NCBI RefSeq assembly: GCF_029892485.1 | Contig: NZ_JARXVG010000016.1 | Location: forward strand, 50,715 to 114,714 | Direction of reading: 5' to 3' | DNA: 64,000 bases | Source: Variovorax boronicumulans | GTDB lineage: Bacteria > Pseudomonadota > Gammaproteobacteria > Burkholderiales > Burkholderiaceae_C | Shown here: positions 33,521 to 41,690 of the stretch, one piece after another | Numbering within the stretch: the first letter of the stretch is position 1 | How the letters are laid out: every line of letters begins with the position of its first letter | Made by a program: the position numbers and the translations under genes | The notes under the pieces: model-generated | The model's database searches: none | What the model saw: only the letters and a program-made list of their open reading frames with translations | What the model was told of the DNA's origin: nothing

Positions 33521-36500
33521 GTGTTCACCAAAGTTCTGATTGCCAACCGCGGCGAGATCGCCGTGCGGCTGGTGCGCGCATTGCGCGACCTCGGTATCGC
33601 CAGCGTGGCGGTGCATGCGCGCGACGATGCGTCGGCGCTTCATGTGCAACTGGCCGATGTGGCGGTGGCGCTCGATGCGACCGGGCCTTCGGCGTACCTG
33701 GATGTGGCCGCGCTGATAGCGGTCGCGAAGGCGCAGGGCTGCGATGCGGTGCATCCCGGCTATGGCTTCCTGAGCGAGCGGGCAGATTTCGCGCAGGCCT
33801 GTGCGGCTACCGGCCTGGTCTTCATCGGGCCTACATCCGAGCAGCTGGGCCTGTTCGGCGACAAGGCGCGCGCGCGCGAACTGGCCACGCAATGCGATGT
33901 GCCGGTGATGCCAGGCAGCGCAGGCGCGGTGACCCTCTCGCAGGCACAGGCCTTCTTCGCCGAGCAGCATGCACAGGGTGCGGGCGTGATGGTCAAGGCC
34001 ATCGGTGGCGGCGGCGGGCGCGGCATGCGCGCGGTGCTGGATGCCGACGAACTGCCCGAGGCGCATGCACGCTGCATGTCCGAGGCCAAGGCGGCATTCG
34101 GCATCGAGGGCGTATACGTCGAGCGCCTGATGCGCAATGCGCGGCACATCGAGGTGCAGGTGCTGGGCGACGGGCAGGCCGTGGCCAGCCTGGGCGAGCG
34201 CGAGTGCACCTTGCAGCGGCGCTTCCAGAAGCTGGTGGAGATCGCGCCCAGCCCTTCGCTGCCGGAGGCGTTGCGCGTGAAAGTCACGCAGGCTGCGCTG
34301 CGCATGGCGAAGACGGTTGGGTATCGCGGGCTCGGCACTTTCGAATTCCTCGTCGATGCGGCATCGGCCACGCTGCCCTTCGTCTTCATCGAAGCCAATC
34401 CGCGCCTGCAGGTCGAGCACACGGTGACCGAGGCCGTCACCGGGCTGGACCTGGTGCAACTGCAGATGGCCGTCGCGTCCGGCGAATCCTTGAGCGCACT
34501 GGGCATCGAGGCCGATCGCACGGCGCCGCAGCGCGGCTTCGCGGTGCAGTGGCGCATCAACGCCGAGACGCTGGATGCGCAAGGCAGCGCGCGGCCTTCG
34601 GGTGGCACGCTCGCGCGCTTCGACCTGCCGAGCGGGCCGGGTGTGCGCGTCGATACGCACGGCTACGCGGGCCTTGCGCCATCTCCGCACTACGACACGC
34701 TGCTCGCCAAGCTGATCGTGCATTCACCGTCGCCGAACTTTGCCGATGCGCTGCGCCGCTCGCTGCGTGCGCTGGACGAATGCCGCATCGACGGCATCGC
34801 GACGAATCTCTCGCTGCTGCGCGCCATCGCCGCGCGGCCCGAGTTCGCGACGCAGGCGGTGCATACGCGCTTCGTCGAAGCGCATCTGGGCGATCTGCTG
34901 GCGGCTGCGGCATCGCTCGAAAAGCATGCGAAGCAGATCGCTCCTGCCGTCGCAGAGGCTCTGACCTCCGCAGGCGATGAAGCAGACGACCTCACCGTCA
35001 AAGCCCCGATGCCCGCGAAGCTGGTGCAGTTCGAAGTTGCCGTCGGCGATGTGGTCCCCGCCGGCGCGCAGCTCGGCGTGCTCGAAGCCATGAAGATGGA
35101 GCATCTGCTGCACGCGCCCTTTGCGGGCCGCGTGGTCGCGCTGCTCGCGGAGCCCGGCGACTACCTTGTGGAAGGCCAGTCGCTGGTGCGCCTGGAAGCC
35201 GTCGATGCGCAAGCTGTCGAGGCCGAGGCGCGCACCGAGCACGACCTCGACGCGATCCGCCCCGATCTGCAGAAGGTGATCGACCGCCACGCGCCGACGC
35301 TCGACGTCAACCGCAAGCCGGCTGTCGACAAGCGCCACGCGCAGGGCGGCCGCACCGCACGCGAGAACATCGCGGACTTGTGCGACACGGCGAACGATCC
35401 CGGCAACTTCATCGAATACGGCGCACTCGCCATCGCCGCGCAAACGCGCCGCCGCACCCTCGAAGACCTGATCGCCAACACACCGGCCGACGGCATGGTG
35501 ACGGGCCTCGGCAGCATCAATGCGAAGCGGTTCGGCCCCGAGAAGTCGCGCTGCGCCGTGCTGGCCTACGACTACACGGTGCTTGCCGGCACGCAGGGCA
35601 TGCGCAACCACCACAAGACCGACCGCCTGTTGGCGGTGGCGCACCAACTGAAGCTGCCGGTGGTGCTGTTCGCCGAAGGCGGCGGCGGCCGGCCGGGCGA
35701 CACCGACATGCCCATCGTCGCGGGCCTGAACAACCACACCTTCAGCCAGTTCGCCGCGCTCTCAGGCAAGGTGCCGGTGGTCGGCATCGTGCATGGCCGC
35801 TGCTTTGCGGGCAATGCGGCGCTGCTGGGCTGCGCCGACGTGATCATCGCCACGCGCGGCAGCAACATCGGCATGAGCGGGCCCGCGATGATCGAGGGCG
35901 GCGGGCTCGGCACCTTCGCGCCCGAGCAGATCGGGCCGAGCAGCGTGCAGTCGCGCAACGGCGTGATCGACATCCTCGTGGAGGACGAAGCGGCCGCGGT
36001 TGCCGCAGCGAAGCAATACCTCTCGTACTTCCAGGGTCCGACCACCGATTGGCAATGCGCCGACTCGCGCGCGCTGCGCCACGTCGTGCCCGAGAACCGC
36101 CTGCGCGTGTACGACGTGCGTGCCGCAATGCGCGGCGTGGCCGACACCGGCTCGCTGCTCGAGCTGCGCGCGGGCTTCGGCGCGGGCATCGTCACCGCGC
36201 TCGCGCGCATCGAGGGCAAGCCGGTGGGCCTCATGGCCAACAACCCGCAGCACCTCGGCGGCGCCATCGACGTGGAGGCCGCGGACAAGTCCGCGCGCTT
36301 CATGCAGCTGTGCAATGCGCACGGGCTGCCCATCGTGTCGCTGTGCGACACGCCCGGCTTCATGGTCGGCCCCGAGATCGAGGCACAGGCGCAGGTGCGC
36401 CACGTGTGCCGCATGTTCATGGTGGCCTCGCACCTGCGCGTGCCCTTCTTCGCGGTGGTGCTGCGCAAGGGCTATGGCCTCGGTGCGCAGGCGATGACGG

Positions 36501-36814
36501 CCGGCGGCTTCGATGCGCCGGTGTTCACCGTGGCGTGGCCCACGGGCGAGTTCGGTGCGATGGGGCTCGAAGGTGCGGTGCGCCTGGGCTTTCGCAAGGA
36601 GCTCGCGGCGGTGCCTGAAGGCGCCGAGCGCGACGCGCTCTTCAAGCAACTCGTCGCACAGCAATATGCGAACGGCGAGGCGATCCACATGGCACAGACG
36701 CTGGAGATCGATGCGGTCATCGATCCGGCCGAGACGCGCACATGGCTGGTGCGCGGCCTGGCCTCCGCCACGCGTGCAGCGGCGCCTGTTTCTCCCTATG
36801 TAGACACTTGGTAA
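33521..36814 (+). CDS. Single-chain biotin-dependent acyl-CoA carboxylase (LCC-like)
   Basis: A 1097-residue protein with all carboxylase parts in one chain. The N-terminal biotin carboxylase (about 1-450) has VLIANRGEIAVRLVRALRDL, GGGGGRGMRAV and the ATP-grasp motif FIEANPRLQVEHTVTE. The biotin carrier has Lys525 in LEAMKMEHLL. The C-terminal carboxyltransferase (about 580-1097) has QGGRTARENIADLCD and GAMGLEGAVRLG. This layout matches the single-chain long-chain acyl-CoA carboxylases; separate AccC/AccD-type subunits would be the alternative. The start is GTG at 33521. Confidence 0.9.
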   Translation: MFTKVLIANRGEIAVRLVRALRDLGIASVAVHARDDASALHVQLADVAVALDATGPSAYLDVAALIAVAKAQGCDAVHPGYGFLSERADFAQACAATGLVFIGPTSEQLGLFGDKARARELATQCDVPVMPGSAGAVTLSQAQAFFAEQHAQGAGVMVKAIGGGGGRGMRAVLDADELPEAHARCMSEAKAAFGIEGVYVERLMRNARHIEVQVLGDGQAVASLGERECTLQRRFQKLVEIAPSPSLPEALRVKVTQAALRMAKTVGYRGLGTFEFLVDAASATLPFVFIEANPRLQVEHTVTEAVTGLDLVQLQMAVASGESLSALGIEADRTAPQRGFAVQWRINAETLDAQGSARPSGGTLARFDLPSGPGVRVDTHGYAGLAPSPHYDTLLAKLIVHSPSPNFADALRRSLRALDECRIDGIATNLSLLRAIAARPEFATQAVHTRFVEAHLGDLLAAAASLEKHAKQIAPAVAEALTSAGDEADDLTVKAPMPAKLVQFEVAVGDVVPAGAQLGVLEAMKMEHLLHAPFAGRVVALLAEPGDYLVEGQSLVRLEAVDAQAVEAEARTEHDLDAIRPDLQKVIDRHAPTLDVNRKPAVDKRHAQGGRTARENIADLCDTANDPGNFIEYGALAIAAQTRRRTLEDLIANTPADGMVTGLGSINAKRFGPEKSRCAVLAYDYTVLAGTQGMRNHHKTDRLLAVAHQLKLPVVLFAEGGGGRPGDTDMPIVAGLNNHTFSQFAALSGKVPVVGIVHGRCFAGNAALLGCADVIIATRGSNIGMSGPAMIEGGGLGTFAPEQIGPSSVQSRNGVIDILVEDEAAAVAAAKQYLSYFQGPTTDWQCADSRALRHVVPENRLRVYDVRAAMRGVADTGSLLELRAGFGAGIVTALARIEGKPVGLMANNPQHLGGAIDVEAADKSARFMQLCNAHGLPIVSLCDTPGFMVGPEIEAQAQVRHVCRMFMVASHLRVPFFAVVLRKGYGLGAQAMTAGGFDAPVFTVAWPTGEFGAMGLEGAVRLGFRKELAAVPEGAERDALFKQLVAQQYANGEAIHMAQTLEIDAVIDPAETRTWLVRGLASATRAAAPVSPYVDTW

Positions 36815-36837
36815 CCGCGCGCTAGACCTCGTCACGC

Positions 36838-38199
36838 ATGAGGGCAAGGTGGCTCCGTACACTGGGCCGCTTTGCACGCATGAACCTCGTTTCCCGCTGG
36901 CTCTCCAGCCTCCGCGAAGTGGCCCTGGCGCACTGGCTGACGGCGCTGTGCCTTGCCGTGCTGGCTGTCGGTGTGCAGGCGGTGCAACCCGACCGCAAGC
37001 CACGGCAACCCATTGAAGCGCACTGGGTCGGCAGCTGGGCGGTGGCCCCGCTGGACTTTCGCGAACTGGCCTCCAACCCTGCCATGGCGCACAAGCCCGC
37101 ACCCGGCGGCGACCAGTTCCGCGGGCAGACGCTGCGCCAGCAGCTGGCGCCCACGCTCGGCGGCGAGCGCATCCGCATCCGTTTTTCGAATCGCTTCGGC
37201 AAGGCGCCGTTGCGCATTGCGGCGGCGAGCGTGGCGCGCGGCACGGGGGGCGACGCGATTTCTCCGTCGACGCTGCGCGCGCTGCGTTTCGGCGGCCGCA
37301 CGAGTCTCACCATCGCGCCCGGCGCCGAGGCCTGGAGCGATGGCGTCGATCTGAGGATCGAGGCCGGGCAGACGGTGGCGGTGAGCGCCTTCTTCGACCG
37401 CGCGACGCCCTACGGCACGGTGCACCTGCTGTCCGTCGACACGAGCTGGGTCGCGCCGGGCAATGCAGTGACAGCATCGAAATTGCAGGGCGCGACAACG
37501 CTCCCGCTGAACCACATCGTGACGGGCCTGGACGTGTTGACCACGAAGTCCGTGCGCACCGTGGTCGCGTTCGGCGACTCGATCACGGCGGGCGGCGGCG
37601 AGTCCGGCGATGGCGCGTACCCCGACATGCTGGCCACGCGTCTGCGCGACAGTCCTCAGGCGGCACACGAGGTGTCGGTGCTCAATGCCGGCATCGGCGG
37701 CAATCGCCTGCTGGTCGATGGCATCGGCCCCCACGGGCTGTCGCGTTTCGCGCGCGATGCACTGGGGCAGAGCGGCGTGACGCACACGATCGTGCTGCTG
37801 GGCACCAACGACATCGGCCGCAGCGTGTTCCTCGGGGCGCCCGGCAACCCGGACACGGTGCACGATCTTCCGACCGCCGGGCGCATCACCGACGGCCTGC
37901 AGCAGCTGGTCAAGCAGGCGCGCGCCAAGGGCATCAAGGTGCTGATCGGCACGGTGCCGCCGTTCAGGAACACGCCCTACTGGAACGAGGCCAACGAGGC
38001 GATGCGCAACGCGGTCAATCGCTGGATACGCAACCGTCAGGACGTCGATGGCGTGATCGATTTCGACGCCGCGCTGCGCGACCCCGCGGACCCGCAGGCA
38101 TTGAATCCGCAATTCGACAATGGCGACCATCTGCACCCCAACAAGGCCGGCCACGCGGCGATGGCCGCGGCCATCGAGCTGAAGGAATTGCTGGAGTAA
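36838..38199 (+). CDS. SGNH/GDSL-family hydrolase, secreted or membrane-anchored
   Basis: A 453-residue esterase-type protein. A hydrophobic N-terminal segment (WLTALCLAVLAVGVQAV, about 33-50) serves as signal or anchor. The first half, about 65-230, is a beta-rich domain. The second holds the SGNH blocks: Ser in VVAFGDSITAGGG, Gly in LNAGIGGNRLL, Asn in LLGTNDIGR, and Asp/His in GDHLHPNKAGHAAMA. The substrate is unknown; family members deacylate or deacetylate polysaccharides and lipids. A start at 36880 is also possible. Confidence 0.87.
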   Translation: MRARWLRTLGRFARMNLVSRWLSSLREVALAHWLTALCLAVLAVGVQAVQPDRKPRQPIEAHWVGSWAVAPLDFRELASNPAMAHKPAPGGDQFRGQTLRQQLAPTLGGERIRIRFSNRFGKAPLRIAAASVARGTGGDAISPSTLRALRFGGRTSLTIAPGAEAWSDGVDLRIEAGQTVAVSAFFDRATPYGTVHLLSVDTSWVAPGNAVTASKLQGATTLPLNHIVTGLDVLTTKSVRTVVAFGDSITAGGGESGDGAYPDMLATRLRDSPQAAHEVSVLNAGIGGNRLLVDGIGPHGLSRFARDALGQSGVTHTIVLLGTNDIGRSVFLGAPGNPDTVHDLPTAGRITDGLQQLVKQARAKGIKVLIGTVPPFRNTPYWNEANEAMRNAVNRWIRNRQDVDGVIDFDAALRDPADPQALNPQFDNGDHLHPNKAGHAAMAAAIELKELLE

Positions 38200-38244
38200 G
38201 TGCAGCGAGGGCGCCGAAAGTACCCAAAAGGTGGCGAAACAGCT

Positions 38245-38272
38245 TTACACAAGATTTCGTGTAAGGCTTACA
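38245..38272. promoter_or_regulatory. Overlapping inverted repeats upstream of the YXWGXW gene
   Basis: TTACAC (38245-38250) and GTGTAA (38259-38264) form one inverted repeat. TGTAAG-G-CTTACA (38260-38272) forms another that shares the middle half-site, so three half-sites alternate in direction. They lie about 58-85 bases before the start codon and look like an operator array. Confidence 0.5.
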
Positions 38273-38329
38273 GGGCCTTCACATGGGCCGCGCAGCATGA
38301 AGGCTCCAACCACTCATGAGGAGACCCCC

Positions 38330-38704
38330 ATGAAAAAACTCGCAATCACCCTTTCCGTCGGCGCCGCTTCGCTGCTGTCGATGGGCGCCGCAATGACCAT
38401 TCCCACGACGGCGCAAGCGCAGCCGGTGGTCATCCAGGTCGCACCGCCGCCGCCGCGCGCCGAGCGCGTGCCGCCGCCGCGCCGTGGTTATGTGTGGGCA
38501 CCGGGGCACTACGAATGGAATCGCGGCCGCCACGTGTGGGTCCGCGGCACCTATGTGCGCGCACGGCCGGGCTATGCGTACCGCGCACCGGAATGGCGTG
38601 AGAACAATGGCCGCTGGGAATACAACCGCGGCCGCTGGGACCGTGATGGTGACGGCGTGCCGAACCGCCAGGACCGTCGTCCGGACAATCCGAACCGCAA
38701 CTGA
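38330..38704 (+). CDS. YXWGXW repeat-containing small secreted protein
   Basis: A 124-residue protein with a Sec signal peptide (cleavage after AQA, about residue 28). Trp/Arg/Tyr-rich repeats follow: VWAPGHYEWNRGRHVWVRG, then a further GRWEYNRGRWD. The end resembles a calcium-binding Asp-rich loop (DRDGDGVPNRQDRRPDN). GAGGAG lies 6-7 bases before the ATG. Such proteins are thought to sit at the outer membrane; the function is unknown. Nearby inverted repeats suggest its own regulated promoter. Confidence 0.83.
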   Translation: MKKLAITLSVGAASLLSMGAAMTIPTTAQAQPVVIQVAPPPPRAERVPPPRRGYVWAPGHYEWNRGRHVWVRGTYVRARPGYAYRAPEWRENNGRWEYNRGRWDRDGDGVPNRQDRRPDNPNRN

Positions 38705-38743
38705 CGTTGCACTTCGGCGGAGACGCCGGGGTCGCGGAACCCT

Positions 38744-39991
38744 TTAGCGGATGCTGACCAGCTCGAGGGTTTCGCGCACCTGGAATGCAATGCCGCCGGC
38801 TCCTCCGCGCGTCTGAGCTTCGAACCGGACGACGCGTCCGAGTTCGGACGAGTACCAGACCTCGGCCCAGTACTTGCCGTACTGGTTGCCACCCACCGAA
38901 CCCGCATTGGCGAAGCGCTGCGTGTAGCCGCGGTACTCGATGCGCACTGCCTTCATCTCCTGGCCGCCGACTTTCACGATGGTGTCTTCCATCACCGTGG
39001 CATCGAGCTCCATGTTGATGCGCAATCCGCCGAAGACGGTGCTGTAGCGCGTTCGCCAGGCGGCTTCTTCCTTCAGGTTCGCCTTGCCCCAGCCGCCGGG
39101 CGGCATGGCCGCGTCGAACTCGCCCGCGATGGCCGTGGTGACGCTGACCACCTCGCCGCCGGGCTTCTCGATCCAGCCGCCGTTGTTGAAGCTGATGCGA
39201 TCGTCGGTGGCAGGGTCCGCGCGGTAGAACACCTTGCGATAGGTGTTGGTCAGCCGGTCGTGCAATTGGTACTCGATGACGCTTGGCCGGCCCGCTGCGA
39301 CGGCAGCGCTCGTCGTGGTCGCGCCGCCTGCCGCCGCCATGGGAGGCAGTGCGGCCAGGCGTTCGATGGCCACGCGGCCGCGCGTCGGCAGTTCGGCAAT
39401 CCACACCGAGGGCATTGCGAGATTTGCAGCGGGCGTCGTGCCCAGCAGTCCCACCAGCCGGCCCTGGGCGTCGAACAGTCCGGCGCCGCCGAGCCCCTTT
39501 TCGGCGGGCGATGCGAGTTGCAGTGCTTCGAGTTCGCCCGCACCGCCGCGTCGCACGCCGGCGAGCATGCCGATGCCGAGCGTGAGTTCTTTGCCTCTGG
39601 GCGCTCCGACGATGTAGAGCGGCATGCCGATCTGCAGCGCCGTCGCCGGCGCCATGGCGAGGGCGGGCGGCGCGAAGTTGGCGATCCGCAGCTGGCACAG
39701 GTCGCGCTCGACATCCGGAAATTCCAGCGTCGCACCGTAGCTCACGTTGTCGCGCTTCAGTGCCACCGAACTTGCCTTCGCGAGCAACTGGCAGCTCGTG
39801 ACGGCCGTGCCCGGGCCGGTGGCCACCGCGCTGCCGGTGGCAAGGGCCTTGCCTTGCGCGTCGCTGGCCTGTACCACCCAGACAGAAGGAGACACGCGGG
39901 CGAAGAGCGCATCGGGCGCAAGCGGGACCTGGGCCGACGCGGGAAGGGAGATCGCCAGGGTCAGTGCGAAGGGAGCGAGCAGATGTCTCAT
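38744..39991 (-). CDS. Secreted trypsin-fold protein with degenerate catalytic triad
   Basis: A 415-residue exported protein (signal peptide cleaved after ASA, about residue 20). Residues about 25-215 follow the pattern of trypsin-like DegP-type proteases, such as ATGSAVATGPGTAVTSCQLL, DVERDLCQLRI, then GLGGAGLFDAQGRLVGLLG. The usual His position reads Gln or Cys-Gln, Asp is kept, and the Ser of GNSGG is Gly, so proteolysis is unlikely. The second half, about 240-415, is a beta-rich domain I do not recognise. Its start overlaps the stop of the upstream lipoprotein gene (ATGA). Confidence 0.72.
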   Translation of the reverse strand: MRHLLAPFALTLAISLPASAQVPLAPDALFARVSPSVWVVQASDAQGKALATGSAVATGPGTAVTSCQLLAKASSVALKRDNVSYGATLEFPDVERDLCQLRIANFAPPALAMAPATALQIGMPLYIVGAPRGKELTLGIGMLAGVRRGGAGELEALQLASPAEKGLGGAGLFDAQGRLVGLLGTTPAANLAMPSVWIAELPTRGRVAIERLAALPPMAAAGGATTTSAAVAAGRPSVIEYQLHDRLTNTYRKVFYRADPATDDRISFNNGGWIEKPGGEVVSVTTAIAGEFDAAMPPGGWGKANLKEEAAWRTRYSTVFGGLRINMELDATVMEDTIVKVGGQEMKAVRIEYRGYTQRFANAGSVGGNQYGKYWAEVWYSSELGRVVRFEAQTRGGAGGIAFQVRETLELVSIR

Positions 39992-40692
39992 CGGGTGGGC
40001 TGCAGCAGCAGTCGGAGATCGTTGACGGGCGTCTTGGCGAAAGGCGTGGCCTCGGAGGCTACGGGGAAAGGGACGGGGACAGGGTTCGGAGTGGGCGCAG
40101 CCGCCGGTTGAACGGCAACGGCCGCAGGCGCTGGCACATTCGGCGCAACCGCCGCTTGCCGGACGGGAGTCGCGGTCGCAGTCGCAGCGGCGGCCGTGGG
40201 CGTTGCAGGGAGCGATGGTGCGGCCGGCGTCGCGACCGCCGCCTTGGTCGAGACCGGCGCCGTGCCGCCGTAGGCCAGCGGCGGCAATGCGCTGCGGCCT
40301 TCCGTTTCGCCGACCCGCGCGAACGCCGGGCGGCCGACGAGAAAACCGATGCCGACGCTCATCCGCACATACGCGGTCTGCTTGGGCCGCAGCACGATGT
40401 CGATGCTGCCCTCGGCCTCGGTTTGGGCGGTGGCCCGGTAGGTGCCGGCGGGCCTGTCGATGAAGAAGAAGCTGTTGGGTTGCGACTTGCCGACGACCTG
40501 GCCGTTGACCACGACCTCGGGCTGGACCGCCATGCCCACGATCGAGTCGCGATAGAAGTAGATGCGGCCGTCGTTCTCGCCGAGCGAGGGGAGGCTTTGC
40601 GAAAGCTCCGAGAAACGCGGCCCGGTGGCCGAACATCCGAACAGGCAGGCTGAAAGAACAGCCAGCAGGAACCCACCGAACCAATGTCGCAT
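39988..40692 (-). CDS. DUF2846-like lipoprotein with Ala/Pro-rich tail
   Basis: A 234-residue lipoprotein (lipobox LFGC, Cys20). Residues about 40-120 match the DUF2846 pattern: GRIYFYRDS, VVVNGQVVGKSQPNSFFFID, PAGTYRATAQTEAEGSIDIV. From about 135 a low-complexity Ala/Pro/Thr/Val stretch of some 85 residues follows, probably a flexible periplasmic spacer. It is translationally coupled to the pseudo-protease gene downstream, so the two products may act together in the envelope. Confidence 0.8.
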   Translation of the reverse strand: MRHWFGGFLLAVLSACLFGCSATGPRFSELSQSLPSLGENDGRIYFYRDSIVGMAVQPEVVVNGQVVGKSQPNSFFFIDRPAGTYRATAQTEAEGSIDIVLRPKQTAYVRMSVGIGFLVGRPAFARVGETEGRSALPPLAYGGTAPVSTKAAVATPAAPSLPATPTAAAATATATPVRQAAVAPNVPAPAAVAVQPAAAPTPNPVPVPFPVASEATPFAKTPVNDLRLLLQPTR

Positions 40693-40753
40693 CGCGCCTT
40701 CTCCTCTTTTGGCGCCGGATGCTACACCCGCCTGCAGCGGCGGATGCCGGGGT

Positions 40754-41620
40754 TCAGCGGAAGATGACGGTCCGGTGCCCGTTCAGCAGCACGCGGTGCT
40801 CGCTGTGCCATTTCACCGCGCGGGCCAGCACCTGGCTCTCGGTGTCGCGGCCGCGGGCCGTGAGGTCTTCGACGGTGTCGGTGTGGTCGGCGCGGGCCAC
40901 GTCCTGCTCGATGATCGGACCTTCGTCGAGGTCGGCCGTCACGTAGTGGGCGGTGGCGCCGATCAGCTTCACGCCGCGGTCGTGCGCCTGGTAGTAGGGC
41001 TTGGCGCCCTTGAAGCTGGGCAGGAACGAGTGGTGGATGTTGATCGCGCGGCCCGCCAGGCTGCGGCACAGGTCGTTGCTCAGGATCTGCATGTAGCGTG
41101 CGAGCACCACGAGTTCGGCGCCTTCGGCCTCGATGATTTCCAGCTGCTTGGCTTCGGCCTGCGCCTTGGTTGCGGCCGTCAGCGGAATGTGATGGAACGG
41201 CACGTTGTAGCTCGCGGCCAGCTGGTAGAAGTCGCGGTGGTTCGAGATGATCGCGCGCACGTCGATGGCCAGCAGGCCGCTCTTCCAGCGGAACAGCAGG
41301 TCGTTGAGGCAGTGGCCTTCCTTGCTGACCAGGATCACCGTCTTCATCGGCTCGGCCGCGGCGTGCAGCTGCAGGTTCATGCCGAAGCCGGCCGCGAAGG
41401 TCTTGAGTTCCTCGCGCAGCGCCGCTTCACCGTGCTCGCCGCAGGCGAAGCGCACGCGCATGAAGAACAGGCCGGTGCCGTGGTCGTTGTACTGGGCCGC
41501 CTCTTCGATGTTGGCGCCGCGCTCGAGCAGGAAGCCCGAGACAGCGTGCACGATGCCCGTGCGGTCCGGGCACGAGAGGTTCAGGATGTAGGCGGGCGAG
41601 GTGGAAGTTGGGGTCGTCAT
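40754..41620 (-). CDS. purU: Formyltetrahydrofolate deformylase PurU
   Basis: A 288-residue enzyme that hydrolyses 10-formyltetrahydrofolate to formate and tetrahydrofolate. An N-terminal ACT domain (LNLSCPDRTGIVHAVSGFLL) is followed by the formyltransferase fold. The catalytic residues are seen in INIHHSFLPSFKGAKPYYQA (Asn, His) and TADLDEGPIIEQD (Asp). I chose the ATG at 41620, where the ACT domain begins about 11 residues in. It balances one-carbon pools. Confidence 0.95.
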   Translation of the reverse strand: MTTPTSTSPAYILNLSCPDRTGIVHAVSGFLLERGANIEEAAQYNDHGTGLFFMRVRFACGEHGEAALREELKTFAAGFGMNLQLHAAAEPMKTVILVSKEGHCLNDLLFRWKSGLLAIDVRAIISNHRDFYQLAASYNVPFHHIPLTAATKAQAEAKQLEIIEAEGAELVVLARYMQILSNDLCRSLAGRAINIHHSFLPSFKGAKPYYQAHDRGVKLIGATAHYVTADLDEGPIIEQDVARADHTDTVEDLTARGRDTESQVLARAVKWHSEHRVLLNGHRTVIFR

Positions 41621-41690
41621 GAGGGGCGCAATTGTCGCAGGGGTGCCAGAATCGCGATTTTCCCTCGACAGATAACCGCAGGAGCGAGAC

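Noticed and set aside
40693..40753. A folate riboswitch for purU
   Set aside because: This 61-base stretch is downstream of purU, and the gap upstream of its start (41621-41690) is too short and shows no riboswitch-like structure.
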